A stretch of DNA of 64,000 nucleotides from Glutamicibacter sp. PS (GTDB taxonomy: Bacteria > Actinomycetota > Actinomycetes > Actinomycetales > Micrococcaceae). Position 1 is the stretch's first letter, and each line of letters starts with the position of its first letter. The stretch is from positions 992,001 to 1,056,000 of the forward strand of contig JANCMB010000001.1 in the NCBI GenBank assembly GCA_031317595.1, read 5' to 3'. The notes beneath the pieces were generated by a model that worked only from the letters and a program-made list of their open reading frames with translations, was not told where the DNA came from and did not search any database. Positions 1 to 8,091 of this stretch are shown here, one piece after another. Position numbers and translations under genes: made by a program.

Positions 1-463
1 ATCCCTGCACCCGCTGCTGAGTGAAGTTGGGGCCCTCGCCGATGAAGTAGCCGGCCGACATGTGCCGCTGCTGGTGAAAATCGCGCCGGATCTCAGCGAT
101 GACGACGTCGCTGAGGTGGCGGCCTTGGCCACCGACCTGAAGCTTGATGGCATCATTTGCACCAACACCACCATCGGTCGCGAGAACCTGCGAAGTGACG
201 GCGCCACGGTTGAGGAGATTGGTGCTGGCGGTCTATCGGGTGCCCCACTCAAGGAGCGCTCGCTACAGGTGCTACGCCAGGTCCGCCAGTTGGTTCCGGA
301 AGAAATGGCCATCATTTCGGTGGGCGGCGTAGAAACCGCCGCGGACGTGAAGGAGCGTCTGGAGGCGGGCGCCGATCTGGTGCAGGGCTACACCGCGTTC
401 TTATACGAAGGACCCTTCTGGGCCCGCACGATCAACCGCGAGCTGGCAGAACTTTTGAAGTAG
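1..463 (+). CDS. pyrD: Dihydroorotate dehydrogenase (quinone), 3' part
   Basis: The reading frame is open from base 2 to the TAG at 461-463, so the gene enters the window from the left and only about the last 153 residues are present. It oxidises dihydroorotate to orotate in pyrimidine synthesis, passing electrons through FMN to quinone. Visible family segments are ICTNTT (substrate Asn-Thr region), GGLSGAPL, the phosphate/FMN-binding ISVGGV and the final GADLVQGYTAFLYEG. The GTG at 62 is internal, because homology-like sequence continues upstream of it. A strong terminator follows. Class 2 assignment rests on these motifs; the N-terminal membrane part is outside the window. Confidence 0.93.
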   Translation, partial: SLHPLLSEVGALADEVAGRHVPLLVKIAPDLSDDDVAEVAALATDLKLDGIICTNTTIGRENLRSDGATVEEIGAGGLSGAPLKERSLQVLRQVRQLVPEEMAIISVGGVETAADVKERLEAGADLVQGYTAFLYEGPFWARTINRELAELLK

Positions 464-475
464 TATCCGACTCTA

Positions 476-519
476 CAAAACAGGGGCCTTGTTGTTGACT
501 CAACAAGGTCCCTGTTTTG
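476..519 (+). terminator. Rho-independent terminator of pyrD
   Basis: A perfect or near-perfect stem, CAAAACAGGGGCCTTGTTG paired with CAACAAGGTCCCTGTTTTG, lies 13 bases after the pyrD stop. The A-rich start and T-rich end allow termination on both strands. Confidence 0.85.
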
Positions 520-551
520 TATCTGCGCGTACAGGCTGCACGTTGGGTAAA

Positions 552-583
552 GCAAAGGGGCGGCCAAAAGCCGCCCCTTTTGC
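552..583 (-). terminator. Terminator of the DUF3043 gene
   Basis: The inverted repeat GCAAAGGGGCGGC...GCCGCCCCTTTTGC lies just beyond the minus-strand stop codon at 598-600. Together with the pyrD hairpin it separates two convergent genes. Confidence 0.75.
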
Positions 584-597
584 TTGCGAGAAGCTGA

Positions 598-1197
598 TTA
601 AGAGTCGAAAGATTCGCCGCGCTTGACCTGAGGCTTTGGCAGACGCAGCTTGCGGAACTGCATGGCACGCATCGCGGCGTACATCCGAACCCCGCGATCC
701 AGCGATCCGTACTTCGCGATTAGACGCTTCTTGAGCATGATCGTGGTGACGATCAGTTCAAGGATCACAATGGCCAACACGATCCACAGGGCAAATTGGA
801 TATTGACCTGAACGACGAGGTTATTACCGAAGATCAACGAGGCAATAAGGAACCCGAAGATCAAGAACATCATGAATTCGCTGAACATCCAGCGAGAGTC
901 GACGAAATTACGGGCATAGCGTTTCTGTGGACCCTGATCACGCGGCAACAGGTAGCGCTCGTCACCGGTCTCATTAGCCAAACGCAGGCGCTCCTGGGCC
1001 TCCATACGCCGCTTACGCTCCTGCTCCTTGGCGAGCTTGCGGTCCGTGGGCACCAGCGGACGCTGACGCTGCGACTGCTGAGCGCTTCGTTTCGGCGTCG
1101 GACCGGACTTACGTCCGTCACCAGCCGTGGGATCTACGGGCTGAGTCGGCTCGGCACTTGCCTGCGACTGGGGATCTTCCTTTTTACGACCAAACAC
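598..1197 (-). CDS. DUF3043 family membrane protein
   Basis: The protein has 199 residues. A charged, low-complexity N-terminus (about 1-100, rich in Lys, Arg, Gln and Pro) precedes two membrane segments at about 104-124 and 134-155, and a basic C-terminal tail (AMRAMQFRKLRLPKPQVKRG). This arrangement and the RYLLPRDQGP and FVDSRWMFSEF segments fit the actinobacterial DUF3043 family, whose function is unknown. The ATG start opens MFGRKK. The gene stands alone, convergent with pyrD and divergent from the dipeptidase at 1266. Membrane location is inferred from hydrophobicity; no biochemical role can be given. Confidence 0.85.
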   Translation of the reverse strand: MFGRKKEDPQSQASAEPTQPVDPTAGDGRKSGPTPKRSAQQSQRQRPLVPTDRKLAKEQERKRRMEAQERLRLANETGDERYLLPRDQGPQKRYARNFVDSRWMFSEFMMFLIFGFLIASLIFGNNLVVQVNIQFALWIVLAIVILELIVTTIMLKKRLIAKYGSLDRGVRMYAAMRAMQFRKLRLPKPQVKRGESFDS

Positions 1198-1265
1198 CCC
1201 ACCATCCTACCGGCACCTGTGGGCTATTTCGCATCGAAGGCATTGTCCATTGCTAGGCTAAAGCT

Positions 1266-2675
1266 ATGACTAATTTCTCTACCGTCGATGCCACCACCCA
1301 TGGCATCGATCTCGAAGCCTTGCGGGTCCAGGTCGATCAATCCTTTACCGGCATCGTCGATGAATTACGCCACCTCGTCTCGATCCCAGCCATTGCGTGG
1401 GAATCGTTCGATCCTGAAAACCTCGAACGCAGCGCCCAGGCTGTGGCCCAACTGGCCGAAACAGCAGGCATGGACAACATTGAAATTCTGCGCGAACCTA
1501 CCGATAGTGGAAGCCTCGGTAGCCCGGCCGTCGTAGCCCGTCGTGCGGCCCAGCCGGGTAAACCAACGGTGTTGCTGTACGCGCATCACGATGTGCAGCC
1601 CCCGGGCAACGAAGCCGACTGGAACACCCCGGTTTTCGAAGCCACCGAAATCAACGGGCGTCTCTATGGTCGCGGCGCGGCCGACGACAAGGCCGGGATC
1701 ATGGTGCACGTCGCGGCCATGCGCGCCGTATTGAGCCTGTGCGAGGACTTCGGCGTCGGCGTCACCTACTTCATCGAGGGGGAGGAGGAGGCCGGGTCGC
1801 CATCGTTCCGCAACTTCCTCGAAGCCCATCAGGATAAGCTCAAGGCCGATCTGATTATCGTGGCAGACTCGTCGAACTGGGCCGTGGGAACTCCGGCATT
1901 GACCTCCTCGCTTCGTGGCATGGCGGCCGCGGAGATCACCGTGCGCTCCATGAACCACGCGGTGCATTCGGGCATGTTTGGTGGCCCGGTATTGGACGCA
2001 CCGCTATTGGCAGCGAAATTGATCAGCAGCTTCCATGACGAAAAGGGCAATGTGGCCGTGGCCGGCCTACGTTCTTTCGAGTCCGCGGAGGTCGATTTCG
2101 CCGAAGCTGATTTCCGCCGGGATAGCGGCATCCTCGATTCCGTGGAGCTTGCCGGTGAAGGCAAGCTCACCGATCGCCTCTGGCACAAGCCGGCACTGAG
2201 CGTAATCGGGCTGGACATGCCCGCCGTCGCGCAATCTTCGAACACCCTGATTCCGCAGGTGCGCTTCAAGGTATCGATGCGACTGGCACCAGGTCAGGAC
2301 CCGCACAAGGCGCTTGAGGCACTCGAAGCGCATGTGCGCAGCGTGGACCTGCGCGGGGCCGAAGTTGGTTTTGAAGGCACCGAGGCCGGCAGCGCCTATC
2401 GGGCCGCCGAAGGCACCAAGTCAACACAAATCGCGCAATGGGCTCTGGCGAACGCGTGGGGCTGCGAACCGGTCAGCATGGGACTGGGCGGTTCAATTCC
2501 TTTCATCGCCGACCTCTCCGAGGTCTTTCCGGAGGCGCAAATCTTGGTGACCGGCGTGGAAGATCCGGATTCGCGCGCGCACTCGGCGAATGAATCACTG
2601 CACCTTGGCGATTTCAAAAATGCCATCATCGCCGAAGCCCTTCTGTTGGCGCGCATCAACGCCCAAGGACTATGA
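1266..2675 (+). CDS. M20 family dipeptidase
   Basis: A cytosolic di-zinc peptidase of 469 residues, the usual length for the PepV/CNDP-like M20 dipeptidases. Metal-site motifs are clear: LLYAHHDVQ (His107/108, Asp109), YGRGAADDKAG (Asp140) and IEGEEEAGSPS (Glu173/174). The lid domain lies in the middle (about 215-375). The C-terminal GGSIPF and AHSANE segments, with a zinc-binding His, complete the site. It probably hydrolyses dipeptides in peptide turnover; substrate preference cannot be read from sequence. Succinyl-diaminopimelate desuccinylase is a less likely alternative, since the GRGAADDK and IEGEEEAGS motifs point to the dipeptidase branch. Confidence 0.88.
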   Translation: MTNFSTVDATTHGIDLEALRVQVDQSFTGIVDELRHLVSIPAIAWESFDPENLERSAQAVAQLAETAGMDNIEILREPTDSGSLGSPAVVARRAAQPGKPTVLLYAHHDVQPPGNEADWNTPVFEATEINGRLYGRGAADDKAGIMVHVAAMRAVLSLCEDFGVGVTYFIEGEEEAGSPSFRNFLEAHQDKLKADLIIVADSSNWAVGTPALTSSLRGMAAAEITVRSMNHAVHSGMFGGPVLDAPLLAAKLISSFHDEKGNVAVAGLRSFESAEVDFAEADFRRDSGILDSVELAGEGKLTDRLWHKPALSVIGLDMPAVAQSSNTLIPQVRFKVSMRLAPGQDPHKALEALEAHVRSVDLRGAEVGFEGTEAGSAYRAAEGTKSTQIAQWALANAWGCEPVSMGLGGSIPFIADLSEVFPEAQILVTGVEDPDSRAHSANESLHLGDFKNAIIAEALLLARINAQGL

Positions 2676-2809
2676 CTCGCGTCATATAACGGAACGCGCT
2701 CTGCCCAGATGGGAAGCGTGGCCCGTAGGATAGAAGGAAGAAAATGTTCGGTCCCGGCGTTACACCTACCAAGGACTCGAATCAGCATGAGCAGTATGGG
2801 AGGAAAATC

Positions 2810-3184
2810 ATGACTGCAGCAGCCAATGACGTGAAGGGCGACCCAACCGAGTTGCCAAGCCACGATGTGAAGCTCAGTGACGTCGCCGCCGAAAAGGTGC
2901 GCTCGTTGCTCGAGCAGGAGGGCCGCGACGATCTACGCCTTCGTATCGCCGTGCAGCCAGGTGGCTGCTCCGGTCTGATCTACCAGCTGTACTTCGATGA
3001 GCGCGTGCTCGACGGTGACGCCGTCCGTGACTTCGACGGCGTCGAGGTCATCGTGGACAAGATGAGCGTTCCATACCTGGCCGGCGCCTCCATCGATTTT
3101 GAGGACACCATCGCCAAGCAGGGCTTCACCATCGATAACCCAAGCGCTTCGGGCTCATGCGCTTGCGGTGACTCCTTCCACTAA
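2810..3184 (+). CDS. erpA: Iron-sulfur cluster insertion protein ErpA (HesB/IscA family)
   Basis: This A-type carrier delivers Fe-S clusters to apo-proteins. From the ATG at 2810 (after GGGAGGAAA) the protein has 124 residues, with the three invariant cysteines at Cys53 (GGCSG), Cys117 and Cys119 (SCACG). An in-frame ATG at 2744, also with an AAGGAAG ribosome site, would add 22 residues. The shorter start is preferred because the family normally begins a few residues before the THDVKLS-like strand. Location next to the cytochrome oxidase operon is conserved in Actinobacteria and fits supply of clusters to respiratory enzymes. Confidence 0.93.
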   Translation: MTAAANDVKGDPTELPSHDVKLSDVAAEKVRSLLEQEGRDDLRLRIAVQPGGCSGLIYQLYFDERVLDGDAVRDFDGVEVIVDKMSVPYLAGASIDFEDTIAKQGFTIDNPSASGSCACGDSFH

Positions 3185-3198
3185 AGGCCGCGGGAACT

Positions 3199-3251
3199 AA
3201 CACCGCTACTCGACCGTTGATGAAAAATCTCGGTCGGGCAGCGGTGTTTTT
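3199..3251 (+). terminator. Terminator of erpA
   Basis: The stem AACACCGCT...AGCGGTGTT has a second inner pairing, CGACCG/CGGTCG, and is followed by TTTTTCT. It separates erpA from ctaC. Confidence 0.8.
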
Positions 3252-3396
3252 CTGCATTCTGGGCCCCAAGAGGGTAAGCTCTACATTAAGTAGTAAAACT
3301 ATGTTTCGCTTCGTGAGCCACCTCACCGTGCAACCTGTAAATGCGGGGTGACTTATGAAGACCACATTCTGCACCAACAAAGAGGAAGGGCCGTCT

Positions 3397-4287
3397 GTGA
3401 GTTCGCAAGACCGAACCGGCAGTCGCGGGTCTGCTAAAGCCAAAGTCCTGGCTTTAGTTGGCACCGGCGCATTGCTGTTGACGGGATGTTCAGCGGAGGC
3501 TAAACGGGGTTGGCTCCCAAACGTGGAGCGTGACACCACCAACCACACCGGTGCGATTCAGGATTTCTGGACGCACTCGTGGCTCGCCGTGATTATCATC
3601 GGTATTTTGACTTGGGGCCTGATGCTGTGGTGCATCGTCGCCTACCGCCGTCGCAAGTCCGACACTGGTTACCCGCGTCAGATGAGCTACAACCTGCCAT
3701 TGGAGATCTTCTACACCGCCGTTCCCTTGGTGATGGTGTTGGTCTTCTTTAGCTTTAACAACAACCTCGAAAAGGAAATCAACACCAAGGTTGATTCCGA
3801 GCTTGTTGTCGACGTTCGAGCCAAGCAGTGGTCCTGGGACTTCAACTATGACTACCAGGGTCAGCAGAAGTACTTCTCCGGTGAGCAGGCTCACCTGAAC
3901 AAGGACGGCTCCGAAGGCGTGCGCGATTCGCTTCCGACCCTCTACCTGCCGGCAGGTAAGAGTGTTGAATTGCAGCTGAACAGCCGCGACGTCATCCACT
4001 CGTTCTGGGTCCCAGCCTTCCTGCAGAAGCTGGATATGATCCCGGGTCGCACCAACCACATCTACCTGACTCCTCAGGTTGAGGGCACCTACGACGGCAA
4101 GTGCGCCGAGCTGTGCGGTGAGTACCACTCCGAGATGCTCTTCAACGTCAAGGTTGTCGACGAGGCCGAGTTCAAGGCCCAGCTCGCCAAGCTCGACGAT
4201 GGACACCTCGGCGAGGAGTACGACCGCAAGCCGAACAAGGTGAACTCCACCGCCGGAGAAAACGGCGCTCACGGGGAAGGGGAGTAA
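3397..4287 (+). CDS. ctaC: Cytochrome c oxidase subunit II (aa3 type), lipoprotein precursor
   Basis: This subunit carries the CuA centre that receives electrons from cytochrome cc and passes them to subunit I. The preferred start is the GTG at 3397, six bases after AGAGGAAGGG; an upstream in-frame ATG at 3355 has no such site. The 296-residue product has a lipobox (LLTGC, Cys31), two membrane helices at about 61-83 and 102-121, and a cupredoxin domain with CuA ligands His201, Cys236, Glu238, Cys240, His244 and Met247. Six bases separate it from ctaD, so ctaC-ctaD-ctaF is an operon ending in a strong terminator. Confidence 0.96.
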   Translation: MSSQDRTGSRGSAKAKVLALVGTGALLLTGCSAEAKRGWLPNVERDTTNHTGAIQDFWTHSWLAVIIIGILTWGLMLWCIVAYRRRKSDTGYPRQMSYNLPLEIFYTAVPLVMVLVFFSFNNNLEKEINTKVDSELVVDVRAKQWSWDFNYDYQGQQKYFSGEQAHLNKDGSEGVRDSLPTLYLPAGKSVELQLNSRDVIHSFWVPAFLQKLDMIPGRTNHIYLTPQVEGTYDGKCAELCGEYHSEMLFNVKVVDEAEFKAQLAKLDDGHLGEEYDRKPNKVNSTAGENGAHGEGE

Positions 4288-4293
4288 TCGATC

Positions 4294-6012
4294 ATGACGA
4301 CGTTTGAATACGCTACAGACGACGCTCGTGCGATCGCACCATCCGTGGTTCCGAAGTCCAAGGGTCGCCTCTTCGTCGACTACATCACTTCGACCGACCA
4401 CAAGAAGATCGGGTACATGTACCTGGTCATGTCGTTCCTCTTCTTCTGCATCGGTGGCGTTATGGCGCTGTTGATCCGTGCAGAGTTGTTCGAACCAGGT
4501 ATGCAGATCCTGCAGACCAAGGAACAGTACAACCAGCTGTTTACGATGCACGGCACCGTGATGCTGCTGATGTTCGCAACGCCGCTGTTCGCCGGCTTCG
4601 CTAACGTGATGATGCCGCTGCAGATCGGCTCGCCCGATGTGGCCTTCCCGCGACTGAATGCACTGGCCTTCTGGTTCTTCTCCTTCGGTTCGACCATCGC
4701 TGTGGCCGGCTACCTCACCCCGCAGGGTGCAGCTAGCTTCGGTTGGTTCGCCTACGCACCGCTGTCGAACACCACGTTCTCCCCGGGTATCGGTGGCGAC
4801 CTGTGGGTCTTCGGTCTGGGCCTGTCGGGCTTCGGTACCATCCTTGGTGCGGTCAACTTCATTACCACGATCATCTGCCTGCGCGCACCGGGTATGACCA
4901 TGTGGCGCATGTCGATCTTCTCCTGGAACACCCTGATCACCTCGATCCTGGTGCTCATGGCCTTCCCGCCGCTGGCAGCCGCACTGTTCGCCCTGGGCGC
5001 GGACCGTCGCTTCGGTGCACACATCTTCGACCCCGATAACGGTGGCGCCGTCTTGTGGCAGCACCTGTTCTGGTTCTTCGGTCACCCCGAGGTGTACATC
5101 ATCGCGCTGCCGTTCTTCGGTATCGTCTCCGAGATCTTCCCGGTCTTCAGCCGTAAGCCGATCTTCGGTTACAAGGGTCTGGTCTTCGCAACCATTGCAA
5201 TTGCCGCACTGTCCGCCTCCGTGTGGGCTCACCACATGTACGTGACCGGTGCCGTCATGCTTCCGTTCTTCGGCTTCATGACCATGCTGATCGCGGTTCC
5301 GACCGGTGTGAAGTTCTTCAACTGGATCGGTACCCTGTGGCGCGGTTCGATTACCTTCGAAACCCCGATGCTCTGGAGCATTGGCTTCATGATCACCTTC
5401 CTCTTCGGTGGTCTGACCGGTATTATCCTCTCGGCTCCGGCACTTGACTTCCATGTCTCCGACTCCTACTTCGTGGTTGCTCACTTCCACTACGTGGTCT
5501 TCGGTACCGTGGTCTTCGCAATGTTCGCTGGCTTCTACTTCTGGTGGCCCAAGTGGACCGGCCGGATGCTCAACGAGCGCCTGGGCAAGATCCACTTCTG
5601 GTTGCTGTTCATCGGCTTCCACGGCACCTTCTTGATCCAGCACTGGCTGGGCGTTATGGGTATGCCACGTCGTTACGCCGACTACATGCCGGAAGATGGC
5701 TTCACCACCATGAACCAGGTATCGACCGTCTTCGCCTTCATCCTGGGTATGTCACTGATTCCGTTCTTCTGGAACGTTTGGATCACCGCACGTAGCGCCA
5801 AGAAGGTTGAAGTTGACGATCCGTGGGGCTTCGGTGCTTCGCTGGAGTGGGCAACTTCTTGCCCGCCGCCACGCCACAACTTCCACTCGATTCCGCGTAT
5901 TCGTTCCGAGCGCCCTGCGCTGGATCTGCACCACCCGGAATTGTCTGGCCGCGCAACCCCATCCGCACCGGCCGCCAAGATCTTTGGCCCGGCTGATCAG
6001 AAGGACGTGTAA
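4294..6012 (+). CDS. ctaD: Cytochrome c oxidase subunit I (aa3 type)
   Basis: This is the catalytic subunit that reduces oxygen to water and pumps protons. It has 572 residues and about 12 hydrophobic helices. Ligands can be placed: His86 (MHGT, low-spin heme a), His264 and Tyr268 in GHPEVY (CuB His with the cross-linked Tyr), His313-His314 (AHHMY, CuB), and His397 and His399 in AHFHYV (heme a3 and heme a). The C-terminal tail after the last helix is hydrophilic, ends near PADQKDV and is typical of actinobacterial CtaD. It is preceded by ctaC and followed after two bases by ctaF. Confidence 0.97.
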   Translation: MTTFEYATDDARAIAPSVVPKSKGRLFVDYITSTDHKKIGYMYLVMSFLFFCIGGVMALLIRAELFEPGMQILQTKEQYNQLFTMHGTVMLLMFATPLFAGFANVMMPLQIGSPDVAFPRLNALAFWFFSFGSTIAVAGYLTPQGAASFGWFAYAPLSNTTFSPGIGGDLWVFGLGLSGFGTILGAVNFITTIICLRAPGMTMWRMSIFSWNTLITSILVLMAFPPLAAALFALGADRRFGAHIFDPDNGGAVLWQHLFWFFGHPEVYIIALPFFGIVSEIFPVFSRKPIFGYKGLVFATIAIAALSASVWAHHMYVTGAVMLPFFGFMTMLIAVPTGVKFFNWIGTLWRGSITFETPMLWSIGFMITFLFGGLTGIILSAPALDFHVSDSYFVVAHFHYVVFGTVVFAMFAGFYFWWPKWTGRMLNERLGKIHFWLLFIGFHGTFLIQHWLGVMGMPRRYADYMPEDGFTTMNQVSTVFAFILGMSLIPFFWNVWITARSAKKVEVDDPWGFGASLEWATSCPPPRHNFHSIPRIRSERPALDLHHPELSGRATPSAPAAKIFGPADQKDV

Positions 6013-6014
6013 CG

Positions 6015-6416
6015 GTGAAAATCGAATCCTGGATCTTCTTGGGTGGAGTCTTCTTCTTCGCACCGGTCGCGGTCGTGTATGGATACATGACTAACTGGAG
6101 CGAGTGGGTCGGCGTACTGGCCCTGCTGATGCTGGTGGGCCTGTCCGCCATGGTTGGTTGGTACCTGCTGTTCACCGCTAAGCGCGTTGGTGCTCGTCCC
6201 GAGGACCGCCTCGATGGCGAAATCCACGAGAACGCCGGCGAAATTGGCATGTTCTCCCCGTGGAGCTGGTGGCCGCTGGTGTTGGCCGCAGCTGCTGCGA
6301 TCTCCTTCCTCGGCCTGGCCGTGGGTTGGTGGGTCTTCTACATCGGCGCTGGCCTGGCCATCGTCGGTGTGACCGGCTGGGTCTACGAGTACAGCCGTGG
6401 CGATCACGCCCACTAA
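6015..6416 (+). CDS. ctaF: Cytochrome c oxidase subunit IV, actinobacterial type
   Basis: This small accessory subunit of the actinobacterial aa3 oxidase has 133 residues with four hydrophobic segments at about 5-24, 32-54, 85-106 and 108-128. The segment MKIESWIFLGG at the start and EIGMFSPWSWWPL between helices 2 and 3 are family hallmarks. The GTG start lies two bases after the ctaD stop, so translation is probably coupled. It carries no cofactor ligands and is thought to stabilise the oxidase within the III-IV supercomplex. Confidence 0.92.
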   Translation: MKIESWIFLGGVFFFAPVAVVYGYMTNWSEWVGVLALLMLVGLSAMVGWYLLFTAKRVGARPEDRLDGEIHENAGEIGMFSPWSWWPLVLAAAAAISFLGLAVGWWVFYIGAGLAIVGVTGWVYEYSRGDHAH

Positions 6417-6428
6417 GTAAATTCCGGT

Positions 6429-6463
6429 AACGGGGTGGCAAGATAGTTCTTGCCACCCCGTTT
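6429..6463 (+). terminator. Terminator of the ctaCDF operon
   Basis: The stem AACGGGGTGGCAAGA...TCTTGCCACCCCGTT, followed by TTT, sits 12 bases after the ctaF stop. It isolates the oxidase operon from the GntR-type gene downstream. Confidence 0.9.
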
Positions 6464-6498
6464 CGGCATTTAACGCACTACGACAAGTCAGGTAAATC

Positions 6499-7281
6499 AT
6501 GCGGCATGTACCTCAGCCACCGGTCACCGAAGGACTGGATCCGGAGAGTCCTCTGAGCAAGTACAAGCAGATCCGCGAGATCCTGAAAACGCATGCTCGT
6601 GAGGCTTGCCAGCCCGGATACCGGCTACCACCCGAACGTGAATTGTCCGAGCACTTTGGCGTGGCCCGCAAGACCATTCGCCATGCCATTGACGCACTTG
6701 TCGATGAGCAGGTGCTCAAGCGCGTCGTGGGGATCGGGACCTTTGTGGTGCCCGAAAAGATGGATCTCCGCGTCCGGCTACACTCCTACAGCGAAGACAT
6801 GATGCGTCGCGGCATGGTGCCGGATGCACATGTGTTGAAGTTCGACACCATCAAGGCGTCCGGGCACTTGGCCGCTCAGTTGATGATCGACGAGGGACAG
6901 CCCGTCGTACGCTTCAAGCGCCTCCTGCTGGCCGATGGCACACCTATGAGCCTTGACGAGAACTATATGCCCGCCGACCTCGTGCCGGGCTTTATCGATG
7001 GCCCTCCGCCGTCCAAGCTCTATCAAGCGCTTCATGAGCGTTATGGCCTGTTGCTGGAGTGGGGCGAGGACCAGGTCGAGAGTCGCGCCGCTAGCCACAG
7101 CCAGGCCGATCTGTTGGGTGTTGAGCCGGGTTTCCCCTTGCTGCAGATCACTCGTTACGCCTACATCGGCGAACGGCTGGCCGACTATTCGGTCTCGCTG
7201 TATCGTTCGGATCGCTACAAGCTCTTTGTGCCGCTACAGCGCCTCGGGACCGGTACGCCACGCTACTCTGACACTTTCTAA
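6499..7281 (+). CDS. GntR family regulator, HutC/DasR-like with UTRA domain
   Basis: A transcription factor of 260 residues. The N-terminal winged helix (about 20-85) shows RLPPERELSEHFGVARKTIRHA, a classic GntR signature. The UTRA effector domain (about 100-250) contains RFKRLLLADGTPMSLDENYMP and the closing YSVSLYRSDRYKL, as in DasR-type sensors of amino-sugar phosphates. The ligand is inference: no aminosugar genes lie beside it, so the target genes are probably elsewhere. It lies downstream of the oxidase operon but is separated from it by a terminator. AGGTAA precedes the ATG. Confidence 0.87.
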   Translation: MRHVPQPPVTEGLDPESPLSKYKQIREILKTHAREACQPGYRLPPERELSEHFGVARKTIRHAIDALVDEQVLKRVVGIGTFVVPEKMDLRVRLHSYSEDMMRRGMVPDAHVLKFDTIKASGHLAAQLMIDEGQPVVRFKRLLLADGTPMSLDENYMPADLVPGFIDGPPPSKLYQALHERYGLLLEWGEDQVESRAASHSQADLLGVEPGFPLLQITRYAYIGERLADYSVSLYRSDRYKLFVPLQRLGTGTPRYSDTF

Positions 7282-7502
7282 CCTTCTGCACCCCGTAGAG
7301 AGACGTCTAGAGCTTTTTGGGCACGGGGGAGCAGGATCTTCTGGTGTCGACCTATCGCGACAGCCACTCGTGTGACTTCTCAAACTGCCACGGGCACCAA
7401 CAAGTGGGTGGTGCGCTGATGTCTCCACGTACTTCTGGTATCGACCGGCGGTAGGAAATGAGACACCGGGGCGCGCGAGAATGCCTAGGGCAGACCAAAT
7501 CG

Positions 7503-7514
7503 CTCTCATGAGAG
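7503..7514. promoter_or_regulatory. Perfect 12-bp palindrome over the ribosome site of the DUF1883 gene
   Basis: CTCTCATGAGAG is fully self-complementary and ends nine bases before the ATG at 7524; its right arm supplies the GAGAGG ribosome site. It could be an operator or an RNA element controlling translation. A 12-bp palindrome can arise by chance, so the role is tentative. Confidence 0.35.
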
Positions 7515-7523
7515 GCTAACGGT

Positions 7524-7823
7524 ATGACAGAGCGTAAATTTGCCGAGTATCACTGGGAGCATCTCGAACGCGGCAGCACATTGGTGATTACGTTGAGCCG
7601 ACCGGCCAACGTTCGGCTCATGGATCCCGAAAATTTCGCGGCTTTCCAAGATGGTGTCGAATACAGCGCGCGGGAATCAGTCGCCCGTAAAGCGCCCTTC
7701 CGACTACGAGTACCGAGCTCAGGACCTTGGTTTCTGGTTATTGATCTCGAAGGCCTTGGCGGGCCACTGGTGCGCCACTCGGTCCATGTCGAGCACCGCG
7801 CAGTTTCTTCGCAGAGGCCCTAG
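7524..7823 (+). CDS. Stand-alone DUF1883 domain protein
   Basis: A 99-residue protein with the DUF1883 pattern: HLERGSTLVITLSRPANVRLMD at the start, then FQDGVEY, RLRVPSSGPWFLVIDLEGL and a closing VRHSVHVEH. This domain is best known as the N-terminal partner of TIR domains and other effectors; its function is unknown. Here no TIR or other domain follows, and the 230 bases after the stop show no continuation in any frame, so this is either a genuine single-domain form or a remnant of a longer gene. GAGAGG provides the ribosome site. Flanking DNA (7282-7523 and 7824-8035) is gene-poor, suggesting an accessory insertion. Confidence 0.72.
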   Translation: MTERKFAEYHWEHLERGSTLVITLSRPANVRLMDPENFAAFQDGVEYSARESVARKAPFRLRVPSSGPWFLVIDLEGLGGPLVRHSVHVEHRAVSSQRP

Positions 7824-8036
7824 TTGCTACATCCCGGTGGCGTGGCGACCTAAGTAACCATGATGGCCTCAGAGGGCCCATGAACGGCTCCACCGAGGAC
7901 CTGACACGTGACTGTAGGGGAGTCGGGGTTGGTTTGCGTCAGCGGTAGCAGGACTCGCACTCGGAGGCGGACTGCACAACCATGGAGCGACCACTTTTCG
8001 GATCGACCTGCGATCCTGAATCACGTCCAGAGCATA
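7824..8036. other. Gene-poor spacer after the DUF1883 gene
   Basis: No reading frame here has a plausible start, ribosome site or family pattern. A 61-codon frame on the minus strand across 7869-8054 runs into the terminator and looks like chance. Nothing else was identified. Confidence 0.5.
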
Positions 8037-8040
8037 CAAA

Positions 8041-8067
8041 AGAGGGACCCGCAATGCGGGTCCCTCT
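8041..8067 (-). terminator. Terminator of the ctaE-qcrCAB operon
   Basis: The stem AGAGGGACCCGC, loop AAT, GCGGGTCCCTCT is followed on the minus strand by TTTTGT. It lies 25 bases after the qcrB stop and could also stop transcription coming from the left. Confidence 0.88.
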
Positions 8068-8091
8068 CTTTGTGACTAATGCGGTGAGAGC

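Noticed and set aside
3490-5643. Long minus-strand open frame antisense to ctaC and ctaD
   Set aside because: It is a by-product of codon bias in the real oxidase genes; its translation is low-complexity (Glu, Gln, His, Asp rich) with no domain.
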